NCBI GenBank assembly: GCA_963575745.1
Contig: CAUYUJ010020255.1
Span: 96,740 to 160,739 of the forward strand
Direction: 5' to 3'
DNA length: 64,000 bases
Origin: Prorocentrum cordatum
Lineage: Eukaryota > Sar > Dinophyceae > Prorocentrales > Prorocentraceae
Positions 43,081 to 55,320 of this stretch are shown here, piece by piece; the stretch's first letter is position 1, and each line of letters opens with the position of its first letter. Position numbers and translations under genes: made by a program. The notes under the pieces were generated by a model. It saw only the letters and a list, made by a program, of their open reading frames with translations, did no database searches and was not told the DNA's origin.

Positions 43081-43351
43081 CTCACGGCCCCCCCGTGGGG
43101 CCCCCCATCGCTGGGGGGGGGGGGGGGGCGCGCTGGGGGGGCGCATGCCCGCGTGGAGAGGGACAGATGCGAGGGCACAATTACGCGAATGCATTTGGCG
43201 TGTTTCTGGTCACGTGTTGGCGCGCTTTCTCAATCTCCAGCTTACTCGTTAGCCTCGGCGGCGCGCTGCGGAATAAAAATGAGAGAACCAGGCGGTCCCT
43301 TCGGACAAGAGCATCGGGGCACTGGGCGCGACCGGTCCCTCACATGTTGGC

Positions 43352-44428
43352 CTAGCACCACCTGATGGCAGCAGCCTGAGCCTTGTCAGCCCCGCGCCAC
43401 TTTTTGGATTCAGACTCCCTGGTGACCTCGGGTGTGCCTGGGATGGTCGCAATAAATTTCTGACCAACCCATTTGAACGACATGATATCCTGCAGCCCTG
43501 CTGCAACCACCGCGCCCATGCACGGGGTCAGCGAATTCTTCCAGCCAGTGCTCAGCGCGTCCTCTGGAATCCACTCGTCCGGTGCGGCGGCGTCGGTGTA
43601 TTGCACGAGCACTTGCCGCTGCCCGTCTGCAGCGATTCTGCAACGCACCACTTTCGATACCTCCATCAGCTCGCGATCCAAAGCCCCGTCTCCGTCGCCT
43701 CCGTACTCCGCCTCCTCTCCACGTGGGTCTTCGGCATGGTCCTCGTGCATTCCCTTTGCGCCTGCCTTTGCGATCGCTTTTGGGCCTGCCTTGCCGCTTG
43801 CCTTTGCATTTGGTTTCGGCGTTGCTTTCCCAGCTGCCTTGGCTTTTGCCTTTCCCTTTGCCTTTGCCTTTGCTTTTGGCGCGGCGGCCGCATCCTGCTT
43901 CAGAGACTCCTCCAACTCGGCGTTCAGTTTCTCCCATCGCTCTTTTTGTTTTGCTTTGGCCTGCCCTTCGCTGATGGCAGCTTTCTCTTTTGCCGATTCC
44001 GCTATGTCGCGACGGATGGCCCGAGCTGGCCTGTGATGATTGAAAAGCCGTTGGCGCCTCTTCTCTTCCGTCGGCGTGCAAGATATCCATTGGCAACCTT
44101 TGTGGAGGCACTTGGCAAAGCACTCGGTTCGCAAGGTGCCATCTGCGGCGTAACCGTGCTTGACTGGGAGGTGGGGCACCTTCTGGTGGAACTTCCGTCG
44201 GAGTAAGGCGTGGAAGGTTGCGTAATCAGCCGTTGGTGGCGCCACAGGGTCGCAGAGAAGGTTGGACTTCTCCTCAGGTGCTGGCTCATGTGTTTCTTCC
44301 TCTGCTCCTTCGGGGTCTCCGTCTGGCACGGGCTCTCCGACTTGACTCTTCAGCACTGGGCGGTGCATGCGGTAGTCGTTGGCCCCCGCAGTGAAGGCAG
44401 CCCCGAATGGAGGGAAATCGAATTCAAG
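43352..44428 (-). CDS. 3' exon of the transposon gene, chromo-like end
   Basis: The exon probably starts at 44428 after CGTGTAG (upstream in-frame TAG) with LEFDFPPFGAAFTAGANDYR and runs to a stop at 43352, about 358 residues. Features are a Cys-containing segment (TECFAKCLHKGCQWISC), a Lys/Ala-rich tract of KAKAKGKAK units (about residues 185-225) and a C-terminal patch, RQVLVQYTDAAAPDEWIPEDAL, that resembles a chromo/Tudor-type beta segment. It lies downstream of the transposase exons on the same strand. The intron between (44429 to about 45300) holds a 53-nt minisatellite. Linkage to the transposase reading frame is inferred. Confidence 0.5.
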   Translation of the reverse strand, partial: LEFDFPPFGAAFTAGANDYRMHRPVLKSQVGEPVPDGDPEGAEEETHEPAPEEKSNLLCDPVAPPTADYATFHALLRRKFHQKVPHLPVKHGYAADGTLRTECFAKCLHKGCQWISCTPTEEKRRQRLFNHHRPARAIRRDIAESAKEKAAISEGQAKAKQKERWEKLNAELEESLKQDAAAAPKAKAKAKGKAKAKAAGKATPKPNAKASGKAGPKAIAKAGAKGMHEDHAEDPRGEEAEYGGDGDGALDRELMEVSKVVRCRIAADGQRQVLVQYTDAAAPDEWIPEDALSTGWKNSLTPCMGAVVAAGLQDIMSFKWVGQKFIATIPGTPEVTRESESKKWRGADKAQAAAIRWC

Positions 44429-44639
44429 CTACACGTTGTGTTAACGTTTCCCTAGCGGGTTCTGTTTCGCTGACGAACGATTGGACACACAATGCAGGCC
44501 GACACGGCATATCATGACTTATGGGGTTGCGTTTTTGTGTTGTTGTGTAAGTTCGGGCGTAGCCCGAACCTGTTCTTCGCGAAGTGCTGAACTGAATGGC
44601 TGACTGATTGGTCGCACCCATTAAGCGCCAATTTTAATG

Positions 44640-45130
44640 TCGGCCAGCCGAAGGCGCAACCAGTAAAAGCCAATTATATCCTCGGTGGCCGAGGGCGCAC
44701 CTATGGCGCAACCAGTGCGGGCCAGTTGAATCCTCGGCGGAGGGCGCAACCCGGGGCGCAACAAATATGAGCCAGTCTATGGGCTCGGCGGCCGAGGGCG
44801 CAACCTAGGGCGCAACCACTAAGAGCCAGTTATATCCTCGGCGGCCGAGTGCGCAACCTAGGCCGCAACCAATACGAACCAGTTTATATCCTCGGCTGCC
44901 GACGGCGCAACCTAGGCCGCAACCGATACGAGCCAGCCTATTAGCTCGGCGGCCGAGGGCCAACCTAGGGCGCAACCAATAGGAGCCAGTTGTCCTCGGC
45001 GGCCGAAGGCGCAACCTATGGGAGCCAATTATATCCTCGGCTGTCGAGGGCACAACCTATGGCGCAACAATAGGAGACCCGTTTATTCTCGGCGCCCGAG
45101 CGTGCAACCTATGGCGCATTCAATCGGTGC
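44640..45130. repeat. 53-nt minisatellite with CTCGGCGGCCGAG core
   Basis: Nine or ten units spaced 50-54 nt (CTCGGCGG starts at 44784, 44837, 44891, 44945, 44995, ...). Each has a palindromic core followed by GGCGCAACCTA and GAGCCAGTT. It lies inside the presumed intron before the last transposon exon. Confidence 0.9.
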
Positions 45131-45289
45131 CGCTTGATTCTCGGCGGCCGAACGGGAGGCGCAACCTATGGCGCAACCGACAGACGACGAGGACGAGGAG
45201 GAGGTGGAGGAGGAGAAGGAGGAAAATGGTGGTGGTTGGGGGGGTGGGGCGTGCCGTGCTGAGGTGAAAAAGCATCCGCGCATTTTCGT

Positions 45290-47150
45290 TGTGCTCTGGC
45301 CTCGAGCGCCTGGAAGACGACCTTGGGATCCACCTGGCGGGGAAACGCGATCTCCGCACAGAGCTTGCACCGCGGCTCATTCACGCAGATTTGAAAGTCC
45401 ACAGCGTTCACACCCTTCACCATGTGCTCGTTCTTCTCCACGAATTCGTTGCGAATGAGCTCGTGCTTTCCCCAATTGTCGTACAATGTTTTCGGGGGCC
45501 CAATGTTGCAATATTCCTGAACGGCTTCGTAATCGTCCCAAATGTGCTCTGCTTGGTCCACAGCGTGTCGGACGTCCCACGGCTGCCCAGTTGTTGCGCA
45601 CCCAGACAAGAGCGTTTCGCAGTCTGCCACTCCAGCGCGAATTACGGCTACGAGCACCTCTGGGTCCCCTTTGTTGTCTTCGGCTAACACGCCCTCCCTC
45701 TGACCCAGGCAGTGTCCTGCAATAGCATGGTTTGCTTTCGACCACTGTTGCTCAATTTTTACGTGCATGGCGGATTGCCCAGGGGCGAAGAAACGGAGCA
45801 ACATCATGTAGCACTCGATGCGCTTGAATATCCGCCAATAGAATAAGAGGACAACCATGGATCCTCGGCCCCCCGTGCGAAACTGACAGCGCCCCCGCAT
45901 TTTCATTCCTCGATTTTTCCTGCTCCTCCTCCTCCTCTGCCTCCTCCTCCTCCTCCTCCCTCTATTTCCTCTGCTGCTTCCCTCCCCCATTCCACAGATC
46001 CTGGATTATGCCCGGGGCCGTTATCGACGGACGCGCCAAGTGCCAGAGAGCCTTTGGTTTCAGGCTTCTCAAGGGCTTTCGCCAAATCGTGCGCGCGGGC
46101 ATCCACCGAAACGCCCGCGTATTTGTAAGGCCGTATCGTGGCGAGCATGCCAACGGGGACAGGCCATGGAAGATGTTTCTCGCCTGGGGGTGTTCCTCCG
46201 GCGCGGAAAAAATCTCTGCGAGATGCCGGGCGCTTTCGCCTCCATTGTCTGGCGATTGTCCGCGCGACCAGAGACACATAACCAGGGTGTCCAAGTCATC
46301 GGCTAGGAGGACGACGGGGGTGATAACCATATGAGGACGAGGAGCGGGAGGAGGAGAAGGGAACAAACAATGGGATGGGGACAGGCAGGAGGAAGGGTGA
46401 GCGAGGAGCAGGAGGCAAAGTCGCCACAGAAAAACAAATAAATTTCGATTTGAGGAACACTCCCTCGCCCCACCGTTCTTTTCGATGCAGTGCTTATCCA
46501 TGGCCGCCATCACTTCGTCGAAAGAGCACTTTTCCAATTGAGGGAGTTTGGTCTTGCAAATAGCCCAACCGGGCAACGCGAGCAGCATCCGAGCGGACAA
46601 CGGGATATCATGGTCCAAGCTCCTCCACATATTGTCTGACATGAAGTAGCCTGAAGGCTTCTGATAAGTCAGGCATGGGATGTGCAATGGGATTTTCGCT
46701 TTGTCGTCGCCAGCCACCCAGGCGACGCGGAACCCGCCTTGAAGATGCAGGAATAAAAAGAAACTCTTCTGCATACCGCATTTGTACGATGCAGTGTTTC
46801 GTGCGAGTGTGCTCCTGCCGCGCTGCACGGTTGTGCCTGGCTAGTTTGGCATCAACCAAAGCGAGGAAGCCTTTCGAATTAGTCCGAGGGCCGTTGAAAA
46901 CTGAACGAATTGCCGAATAGCTCGCAGCCAGACGCGGGCCTTTCAAGGCCAGCGCGTCTGCGATGTGCCGAACTGGTGCGCCCAGCGTTTCACCCTGAGG
47001 CACCAATCGGTGAGCATCGGCCGTAACCACCTGGCCATGGGACATGACGTACGCCTTGATGAAATCCACCACCTCTCCCCCTAAAGAGTCAACGATGTTC
47101 TTTCTACCCTTTTTGGCAGCCGGCTCGACGTGTCCATTGTGGCTCGAAGG
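45290..47150 (-). pseudogene. DDE-type transposase, multi-exon, frameshifted
   Basis: Exons in minus order are about 47150-46474, 46302-45996 and 45882 to about 45300. First D: WVAGDDKAK (46703-46708). Second D: VDNGPGHNPGS (46023-46025). E: HVKIEQQWSK (45751-45753), after LLRFFAPGQSA. This follows the DDE layout of cut-and-paste transposases with a DNGP.(W/H)NP block. The introns 46473-46303 (GT-AG, 171 nt) and 45995-45883 (GT-AG, 113 nt) restore frame. One extra base near 46752 (EEFLF against FLHLQGGFRV) and a frame change near 46160 break the ORF. The N-terminal part (DSLGGEVVDFIKAYVMSHGQ) may bind DNA. Superfamily not assigned. Confidence 0.6.
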
Positions 47151-47573
47151 CCAACGGGTGATGGTATTTGTTCGCATGCGCGTACACACGCACGCGCACG
47201 CTTGAAGGTCATCCAAAGATACGGTCAATCCCACACCCCTTGCGTTCCACATTGGTTGCGCTCTCCACCGGGAGCGACGACCCCCCCCCCCAGAGAGAGC
47301 TTGAGCGACAACATGCGGTATCGCACAGCGTCCGCCATAGCTAACCCATTCATGATTGCGAATGTTTTTGTTTTTCTTTTGGGTGGGGGCGGCCCCCCCC
47401 GTTTATTTCGCGCCTGGCAGAAACCCAAGTTAACAAATCCTCTGGTCTCTGGAATGCGATTCTTTCTAATACCCGTAACCTCCCGACCCCGCTGCCTGAG
47501 GGGAGGGTGAAATGACAGGAACCTGTGTTTTCGATCTCGCATGCACGTACACACGCACGCACACACACACACC
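47145..47573 (-). other. Non-coding part of inverted arm 2
   Basis: Reverse-complement counterpart of 41829-42268, between the 380-aa ORF and the transposase frame. It carries the same CATGCGA...GTGTGT borders, poly-G/C runs and CTGCCAGGCGCGA word. Confidence 0.6.
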
Positions 47574-47765
47574 TACTGCAGGTTCGCGTCGTGTCGACCC
47601 CGGCGTTGGTTTCTGACACCGCGGGGATCGTTCAACCTTGAACGATCGGCCGCTGCCGCAACGTCCGATCGTTCAACATCGATCGATCCTGGGTCGCCGG
47701 CGGCGTTCAACCTTGAACGCCGCTGGCGGGGTCGCCGCTGGTCGACACGACGCAAACCTACCGTA
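47574..47765. mobile_element. 188-bp TA-flanked MITE in an ORF stop codon
   Basis: The element 47576-47763 is bounded by TA (47574-47575, 47764-47765). Its ends CTGCAGGTTCGCGTCGTGTC and the complement of GACACGACGCAAACCTACCG form TIRs of about 24 nt with three mismatches. Inside are two perfect hairpins around GTTCAACCTTGAAC. Comparison with the empty site at 41820-41832 places the insertion in the TA of the TAG stop. Confidence 0.85.
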
Positions 47766-48785
47766 CTGTAGTATGGTGTTATAATTTCGGCCGAATGAGA
47801 GGGGGCATGCGTGTATGTTGGGTTGGCGGGGGCCCTTGATGCGCAACGTGAGGCTGTGGAGCATCTCGTTGCTAACCACGTTGGCGTCGGCAAGAGCCTT
47901 TCGGAGCTCTTGGGACCGCCTTTCGTCCTGTACCATGGCGAGGGTCTCCTGTCGAATGGTTGATGCCTTGTCCAGATGTTCGAGGACGACCTTATGCGAG
48001 GCCACGCACTTTCTCTTGCTATCTTCCACTGCCTCGAACAGCTGGTTGCGCGTCCCAGCTTTCGGGTTGTCCAGGTCCGCCTTCTGCAACCAGCACTCAA
48101 GCTGAGCCTTCGCGCCGTGACACTTGACGATATCTTCTTGCATCTGCCGGTACTCCCTTACGAAATCAGGGTTCACATTCGTGATCCTCGCAACGACGCC
48201 GTCGATCCCGAACCACTGTTCCAAGACAGCGAAAGCAGAAGACTTAGACAGGCTACCTGCGAACATGGACCTCCAGTCATCAGGTCGCGGTTTGGGAATG
48301 GGCGTCTGCGCGGGCGGGACCACTTCGGGAGCAGCGGCGCCACTGCCCGATGACTGCGAATATCTAACCACGTTGTCCAGCCTGTGGGTGCCATTCTGCG
48401 TTGCCTCCCATGCCGCTTTAGCCTCGTCGTACCAAGCATCGAGAAGAATGCGAAGACAATCGTCGATGTCAACGCCAGCTTCTTGTTGGCGTTTCTCCAC
48501 CCAACTTTTTGCCTTCTTCCAGACGTCCGCGTTCCAACGCTCAACGGACGTCCCTGGGTCCATCTGAAGGGCCTTCACCATGGAGTGGACGATGCGCTGC
48601 AAGCGGTTGTGGGCATACCCAAATGTGTTGGCTGTTTCTTCACCTTTCGGTTGGAGTTCACCGTGCAATCTCTTCTTGAACGCGTCGCTGAGCGGTGGGA
48701 ACAGTGACGTCTTTTTCACCATGTGTTCCAAAACTGTGGCGATATTGGGCGGGGGCGGCCTCCCAGGCTGCTCTAACACCATTGC
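47764..48785 (-). CDS. Transposon-associated ORF, inverted-arm copy 2
   Basis: Homologue of the plus-strand ORF at 40791-41828, starting at MVLEQPGRPPPP (about 48785). It keeps all the main blocks (RIVHSMVKALQMDPGTSVER; IPKPRPDDWRSMFAGSLSK; QLECWLQKADLDNPKAGTRN). Its normal end (..NTILQ followed by TAG) is interrupted by the 188-bp MITE, so the frame reads on for about 30 residues inside the MITE to a stop at 47673. It faces inward, toward the transposase. Function unknown. Confidence 0.6.
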
Positions 48786-48959
48786 GGAAGAGCAAGTGTT
48801 TGACCGGGTGCCCAAGCGGACAAAGCCGTTCGCGCCTAGACGGTTGCGAGGGCGGCCAAGTCTTACTCCACAACATCACCTTCAACGATGTCCACGAACT
48901 AATGGAGGCAGCCCAGGGCTTCATCAGCCAGTGATCACAGGACCCCAAACTTTTAAGCC

Positions 48960-49260
48960 AACCGCAAGTCACATGCATGCAAACACACACATAAACCACA
49001 CACGCATGAGCACATACACACATACATGCAGATGCGCACAACAATCAACACACAATCACGCACACGTGCGTACATACCCACATGCACGCATGAACGCGAA
49101 ATCATTTACTGATGGCGCGAATTCATGCGCATGAACATACGCGTACACATTTGCACACACGCGCGCATACGCGCATACAGGCATACGCGCATACGCACAT
49201 ACGTACCCAACCTCACACGCTTATGCACACACATACATACACACTCGTACGACTAAGATC
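48960..49260. repeat. CA/CACATA-rich tract
   Basis: Degenerate CACACATA and CGCATAC repeats. No gene is recognised from 48.9 to 49.5 kb. Confidence 0.8.
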
Positions 49261-49499
49261 ATATATGCAGAAGCAGTGAAGGCCCCTATGAATATAAGTA
49301 CATATAAGTATATCCATAATATATGTATGTGTGTATGTGTATACACTGGGGCCCATGTGAGCACCGCTGGAAGCGATGGAAATACCTCGGGGTGGGAGCG
49401 CGTACGATCAAGACATAACAATAAGCATATACAGAGGAAGGAACGCCTGAGCACCTAAAGGAATAAACAAAGGAACGATTCATAATGCCAGTTGGAGCC

Positions 49500-49775
49500 C
49501 ATGTAGCTACCAATTTGTCCAAGTCCAGGCCGCGGGGCCTAGATGGCGATCCACTCTGCTGCTTGGAATGAGACCCTTTTTCATTCGGCAGAACACCCAA
49601 GTAGAACCAAATCGATACCCCAATGGCATCTTGCACTTGCACCCCGGGGGGGGGGGCGCGGAAATCACGCAAGTCGAAAGGCACTTGCACGCTAGTAGTC
49701 GCTTGAAGAGGGGCGAGGGGGGGGGGGGGGGGGGGGGGCGAATGCCATGCAAGTAAACTTGCCTGAATCAAAAAA
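49500..49775 (-). mobile_element. Dispersed element F, copy 2
   Basis: Inverted relative of 40052-40265: poly-T then GGCAAGTTTACTTGCATGG on the minus strand, long G/C homopolymers and GCAAGTGCAAG. It abuts the tail of the satellite unit (CTATCCTGGCGAAGGACCC) at 49776. Confidence 0.55.
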
Positions 49776-51135
<1,360 letters not shown>

Positions 51136-51720
51136 ACAGGCTCCCTCCCCACCCCCTTCCCACGCGCACTTGTCCCGTCTCCCCCCGTCCGCCCTCCCCC
51201 ACCCCGCCCTCTTGCCGCCTCAGTCCTCCCGCGCCCCCGCCCTCCTGCCGACCTCTGACCGACCTTCGCCCGCCTCCGTCGCTGCCTCCCGCCCCCCCTG
51301 GCTACAGGCAAGAGTGGGCCCTGGGAGAGAGCGACCTTTGGTGCGCGGCTTTTCGGGGGCCCCGGGGGACCAGACACAACCGCGCAAGGCGCTGCCGTCG
51401 CACCGCGTTCGGCGAACGGGGGGACCCCAGTGGTCCCGCACCAAAGGTCGCTCCCGCGATAGGTCACTCCTGTGTCCAGTCGACCCACCCCCCCACGTCC
51501 AGGATCGGACGCGACGAAAAGGGCGAACGGCCAAGGAGCGGGCATCGCGCGTGTTCGCCAGGGAGCCTCGCCGAAGCCATGGATCGTCGGCACCCTTGAA
51601 TACATGGATTGCCCCCCCCTTTTGAGCAGGGACCGACCGTCTGGGCATTCCAATAGCCCTACCACGACATGTTCCTAGAACCCCAAACGAAACAGTCTTC
51701 TCCGTAGAACAGAAGCCCGA

Positions 51721-51721
51721 T

Positions 51722-51756
<35 letters not shown>

Positions 51757-52330
51757 GATCAGTCTCTTCCCCCTCGGCGAGATAAGAGGAAGGAGGTGGA
51801 GGAGGAGGATAACGAGAAGGAGGAGGAGGACGAGGAGGAGAATGAGGAGGAGGAGGAGGAGTAGGGGGAGGCGTCGAAACATGACGGCCTCGGCCAGAAA
51901 TGTTCGAATTACACGCCGTGCAGACAACAGGATGTCTTTCCAGAACACTCCACGGTGGCCCTGTAGAGGCAAGCCAGGACGCTTCGCCACTGCTCGACCC
52001 TTGGCTCCTCGCCCCCTGTCGTCGCCTCCTCCTCCTCCTCCTCCTCCTCCTCCTCCTCCTCCTCCTTCACCTCCGCCTCCTCCCCGCCTCCTCCTCCGCC
52101 TCCTCCTCTCCTCCACCGCATCCTCCTCCTCTGCCTCCTCCTCCTCCTCCTCCTCCTCTCCTCCTCCTCCACCTCCGCCTCCTCCTCCGCCTCCTCCTCC
52201 GCCTCCCCTCCTCCTCCTCCTCTGCATCCTCCTCCTCCTCCTCCTCCTCCTCCTTTGCCTCCTCCTCCTTTTCTTCCTCCTCCTCCTCCTCCTCCTCCTC
52301 CTCCTCCTGCTCCGCCTCCTCCTCCGGGAG
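51721..52330. repeat. CGT, GGA and CTC microsatellites
   Basis: (CGT)n at 51721-51757, GGA-rich at 51790-51872 and CTC-rich at 52020-52325. The minus-strand open frame across 52330-52644 includes a charged stretch (GNLKEQVAQVAHQVRRAGRE), but I cannot support a gene. Confidence 0.85.
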
Positions 52331-52659
52331 GGGGGACCCCCGGACCTGGCCGGCGGCTCGAAGGGCACGCCCCGCTCCAGGCACCCCACCTCCCGGAGCA
52401 GCTCCGCCTCGGAGGCCACCTTCTCCTTCGCCTGTCGGTCGCGAGCCCAGGGGGGGGGGTGGTCCGCCTCCCTCCCTGCTCGGCGGACCTGGTGCGCCAC
52501 CTGGGCCACCTGTTCCTTCAGATTCCCGGGAGCAGGGCTTTCGCGGTGCTCTTTCTTCGCAATCTTGCTCCCGCTGCAGCGCTGGCCTCCTTTCCGCGCT
52601 GCCGCTCGTGCCGAATCGTGCTCCCGCTGCAGCGCTGGCGTCATTATTTGCTGTGCGAT

Positions 52660-52880
52660 GGCATGCCGCTGTGAGATGGCATGCCTTCAGCTGCAATGTC
52701 AGGATATGCAGTGCTCGACTACGCAGTGCCATGACATGCTATGCCATGCTACGCTTTGAGATTCAACGCCATGCTATGCCATGTTCTGTTCTGTGCCGCT
52801 TTGCGATGCGGTTCTTTGCGTTGCGCTGCCTTGTGATACACTTCCTCGCTACGCAACGCCATGCCATGCTATGACATACT
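52660..52880. repeat. ATGCCATGCT degenerate repeat
   Basis: Ten-nucleotide words ATGCCATGCT, ATGACATGCT and TTGCGATGC recur. A (GGA)n tract follows at 52950-53015. Confidence 0.7.
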
Positions 52881-53029
52881 ACTCTCTCCCATGGGGCGGA
52901 GCAAGAAAAATGGGTGGAAGAGGTGGCGGGTGAGAAGGAGGAGGTGGGGGAGGAGGAGGAGGAAGAGGAGGAGGAGGAGGAGGAGGAGGAGGAGGAGGAG
53001 GAGGAGGAGGAGGGTTTCTCTTCCAGGAG

Positions 53030-53670
53030 GAGGATGGGGCGAGACATCCGAAGCGCCACAGAGGGCCCTGTGAGGGCCAGACCCGCCATGCCAGCGAAGC
53101 ACAGGGAGAAGACGAAGTACAACGGGCACGAGAAACTCAGAGGCCTTCGGCACGACATGCTCCTGCTCCGTCGTCGCCCCCCCGCCATATCGACGAAAAC
53201 CTGCAGGAACGAGACATCGTGGCGCACCGGATCGAAGTTGGAGCGGCCCAGCGTCTTGCAGTACACGTGCCGCTGTTTCTTCTGCGCTTGGCCCTTGGGC
53301 TACCGCACCTTCACACACCATCCTGTTAATCAGCACTGTCCCGTAGAATATCGGCATGATCCCGTGGATGTCTAGTCAAGCACCGTCACGACACTCAGCG
53401 GCGTCATGCAGCTGATCTGTACGATCCCGAAGCTGTGCAACATGGCCCCTGAGCCCAGCACCGTTCCGACAACGGGCAGCCCGTAGATGGCCAGCACCGT
53501 CCCGAAGCCCAACGCTGTCCCGACGCGCAGCGCCGTACCGAGGCTCAGCACTATCTCGAAACTATGGGCTCCGAGATGCTGCGCGTGAGGTGGTCCGGTC
53601 CGTTTCACTTCGGACAGTCTCGAAACTCTGGGCTCCGAGGGGAAGGAGGGAGGAGGGGTTAACCTCAACG
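53030..53670. other. No supported gene; GC-rich with 27-30 nt repeats
   Basis: At 53440-53560 there are units of the type CCCAGCACCGTTCCGA(C/A). Short minus-strand frames here (MPIFYGTVLINRM; CKTLGRSNFDPVRHDVSFLQ) look protein-like but do not join into a recognisable product. Confidence 0.4.
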
Positions 53671-53779
53671 AACAATTTCATATCGCTTCTGTTGTCGAAC
53701 AGTGCTTTGGGAGGGGTATTGCCGCACCTGGCCCGACGGAGGAGGTAGCTGGCGCCTCGACGCGAGCGCAGTCCCACCA

Positions 53780-54200
53780 GCCCTTTGGGCGTGAGTGGTT
53801 TAGCGAGTCCTCTCTGTTCTCAACCCCCCTTCTTCCCCTTCGGAGAGGGGTTTACCCCTTCCCTTACCCCCTCCCCCTGGGCCTGGAGAGGTCCTTTCGC
53901 GGGTCGTTGGAGTGGTCTTTTTTGACTCCTGGGAGGGCTAAAAAACGACACCCCTCACGAGGATTCTGGCCCCGACGGGGGGGGGCAGAAAAAACCCTCT
54001 CCTCTTCTTTGAAGCCAAAATCATTGATTTTACTACGGTTTTGGCCCCATTTTGGGCTTCTGAGGGGGCAGCGCTCCTTAAAGCTCCCCTCTTCTTTCAA
54101 GGCAAAATCATTGATTTTACGAAGATTTTGGCCTCATTTTGCCCTTCTGAGGAGCCAGCGCTCATTAAAGCTCCCCTCTTCTTTGATCGATTCCCTCCAA
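53780..54200 (+). repeat. Tandem segmental duplication, copy 1
   Basis: Starts CCACCAGCCCTTTGGGCGTG and runs through ACGAGGATTCTGGCCCCGAC and TTGATTTTACTACGGTTTTG, ending in an AAGATGGCCCCAAGA block. Copy 2 is at 54495-54930. Confidence 0.85.
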
Positions 54201-54500
54201 GATGGCCCCAAGAAGCGCCCAGGAGGCACCAAGAGGCCCCAAGATGGCCCCAAGAGGCCCCCAGGAGGCCCCCAAGAGGCCTCCAAGAGGCCCCCAAGAG
54301 GCCCCCAAGAGGTCCCCAAGAGGCCCCAAGAGGCGCCGAAGACGCCCCAAGAGGCCTCCAAGAGGCTCCCAAAAGACATCTACTACTACTTCTACTCCTA
54401 CGACTACTACTAATACTACTATTACTACTAATACTAGTATCACTACATCATCTCCTACTACTACAACTACAACTACTATTACGACTACTACTAGTCCCAC
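54198..54500. repeat. AAGAGGCCCC repeats then (CTA)n
   Basis: CCAAGAGGCCCC units to 54376, then CTACTACT-rich sequence to 54492. It separates the two duplicated segments. Confidence 0.85.
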
Positions 54501-54930
54501 CAGCCCTTTGGGCGTGAGTGGTTTAGAGAGCCCGCTCTGTTCTCAACCCCCTTCTTCCCCTTCGGGGAGGGGTTTACCCCTCCCCCTACCCCCTCCCCCT
54601 GGGCCTGGAGAGGGCGCCCCGCGGGTCGTTTGAGGGGTCTTTTTTCGACTCCTGGGAGGGCTAAAAAAACGACGACCCTCACGAGGATTCTGGCCCCGAC
54701 GGGGGGGGTAAAAAAAAAAACCGCTTCTTTGAAGCAAATCCATTGATTTTACTACGGTTTTGGCCCCTTTTGCCTTCTGAGGGGGCAGCGCTAATTAAAG
54801 TTCCCCTCTTCTTTCAAGCCAAAAATCATTTGATGTGTACTAAGGTTTTGGCCCTTTGGCCTTCCTGAAGGGGCCAGCGCTAATTAGCTCCCCTCTCTTT
54901 GATCGAGTTTCCTCCAAAATGGCCCCAGAA
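54495..54930 (+). repeat. Tandem segmental duplication, copy 2
   Basis: Same order of words as 53780-54200, with small indels, ending in the same AAGATGGCCCCAAGAGGCC block at 54965-55060. Confidence 0.85.
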
Positions 54931-55129
54931 GCGCCCGGGGGCACGAGGGCACCAAGACAGGCCCCAAGATGGCCCCAAGAGGCCGCCCCCCAGAGGCCCC
55001 CAAGAGGATCCCCACGAACGGCCCAAAGAGGCCCCCCCGAGGCACCCAAGAAACGCCGAATTGATATCCCGAAGGAGACGAGAGAAAAACCCCTCTACTC
55101 GCCTGGGCGTCGTTCTGGACGGGCATGAG

Positions 55130-55320
55130 GAGGGGCCCGAACGACTCACACCAGGACGAGGGGCCCGAACAACTCACACAACGAGAAGCCCGAACGACTC
55201 ACACCAGGACGAAGAGCCCGAACGACTCACACCACGAAGAGCCCGAACGACTCACACCAGGAAGAAGGGCCCGAACGACTCACACCAGGACGAGAAGCCC
55301 GAACGACTCAAACCACGAGG
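55130..55320. repeat. 27-nt minisatellite GCCCGAACGACTCACACCA
   Basis: About seven units of GCCCGAACGACTCACACCAGGACGA spaced 26-28 nt. Confidence 0.85.

Noticed and set aside
52763-53370. Membrane-protein-like minus-strand frames
   Set aside because: Hydrophobic and polar segments fall in different frames and end in a (GGA)n tract; no family pattern could be fixed.
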